Assembly (NCBI RefSeq): GCF_002157355.1
Contig: NZ_LYMK01000041.1
Location: 1 to 63,311, forward strand
Length of the DNA stretch: 63,311 nt
Source of the DNA: Variovorax sp. JS1663
GTDB lineage: Bacteria; Pseudomonadota; Gammaproteobacteria; Burkholderiales; Burkholderiaceae_C
Reading direction: 5' to 3'
Part shown: in pieces, positions 63,228 through 63,311 of the stretch
Layout of the letters: every line of letters begins with the position of its first letter
How positions within the stretch are numbered: position 1 is the stretch's first letter
The notes under the pieces: generated by a model
What the model saw: only the letters and a program-made list of their open reading frames with translations
Database searches by the model: none
Told to the model about the DNA's origin: nothing
Position numbers and translations under genes: made by a program

Positions 63228-63311
63228 TCAAGCTTGCATCGCCTGGGCCAGGATGTCGAGGCCCTCTTCGAGCACGGCGTCCTCGATGGTCAGCGGGAAC
63301 AGGAAGCGGAT
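63228..63311 (-). CDS. gabT: Class III aminotransferase C-terminus (GabT-like), partial
   Basis: Only the last 27 codons are in the window; the gene continues past the right edge. The fragment (IRFLFPLTIEDAVLEEGLDI, then LAQAMQA) matches the C-terminal end of 4-aminobutyrate aminotransferases. So short a piece cannot separate GABA transaminase from close relatives. It faces the GlxA-type gene, with a 165-base gap in which I see no terminator. Confidence 0.6.
   Translation of the reverse strand: MRFLFPLTIEDAVLEEGLDILAQAMQA

Overview
The window looks like chromosomal DNA of a GC-rich betaproteobacterium of the order Burkholderiales, most likely family Comamonadaceae (Variovorax- or Ramlibacter-like). 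This is inferred from the compact high-GC coding style and from gene families and orders familiar in that group: PPi-dependent phosphofructokinase, the proteobacterial PF08886-type glutamate-cysteine ligase, bamE divergent from fur with dapB next, hpf-ptsN-hprK, and a three-subunit transhydrogenase (pntAA-pntAB-pntB). I saw no rRNA, tRNA, insertion sequence, prophage or CRISPR array.

Layout. (1) 1-2040: an AT-richer accessory block of four minus-strand genes for exported proteins of unknown role. The last runs off the left edge and shows a signal peptide and EF-hand-like loops. (2) 2.2-31 kb: mostly housekeeping genes. They include pfp, a CWC-motif protein, a zinc metallopeptidase, an MFS exporter, a class II amidotransferase, the glutathione genes gshA and gshB separated by kup and benE, proA, holA-lptE-leuS (end of replication clamp loading, LPS export, translation), exbB-exbD, dapB, bamE, fur, hprK-ptsN-hpf (nitrogen PTS and ribosome hibernation), corA, mtnN, fadD and the pnt operon. 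(3) 31-37.4 kb: an unpaired OmpR-type regulator, a DUF4019 protein, a Nudix hydrolase, mnmA, a wax-ester-synthase-like acyltransferase with a basic histone-like tail, an LLM flavin oxidoreductase and an EVE-domain protein.

(4) 37434-55535: a tightly packed 15-gene minus-strand polysaccharide locus, read from wza down to a CapD/WbpM-type dehydratase. It encodes export and chain-length control (Wza, Wzb phosphatase, Wzc kinase), precursor synthesis (TviB and TviC, giving UDP-amino-uronic acids; a membrane 4,6-dehydratase plus an epimerase/reductase), an initiating sugar-phosphate transferase, three glycosyltransferases, Wzx flippase, Wzy polymerase, an AsnB-type amidotransferase and a VanZ protein. 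Together these point to a Wzx/Wzy-dependent capsule or exopolysaccharide, plausibly containing amidated amino-uronic acid.

(5) 55.7-63.3 kb: ssb and uvrA are divergent. uvrA carries an in-frame insertion whose DNA resembles the local intergenic palindromic repeats. After uvrA come an isolated ATP synthase c-subunit gene (atpE) with no other atp genes, an EamA transporter pseudogene starting directly behind its stop codon, a TPR (TTC38-like) protein, a GlxA-type AraC regulator and the 3' end of a class III aminotransferase.

The items most worth following are the uvrA insertion, the isolated atpE with its truncated neighbour, the roughly 105-bp intergenic repeat family (three copies), the histone-tailed acyltransferase and the predicted sugar composition of the polysaccharide locus.
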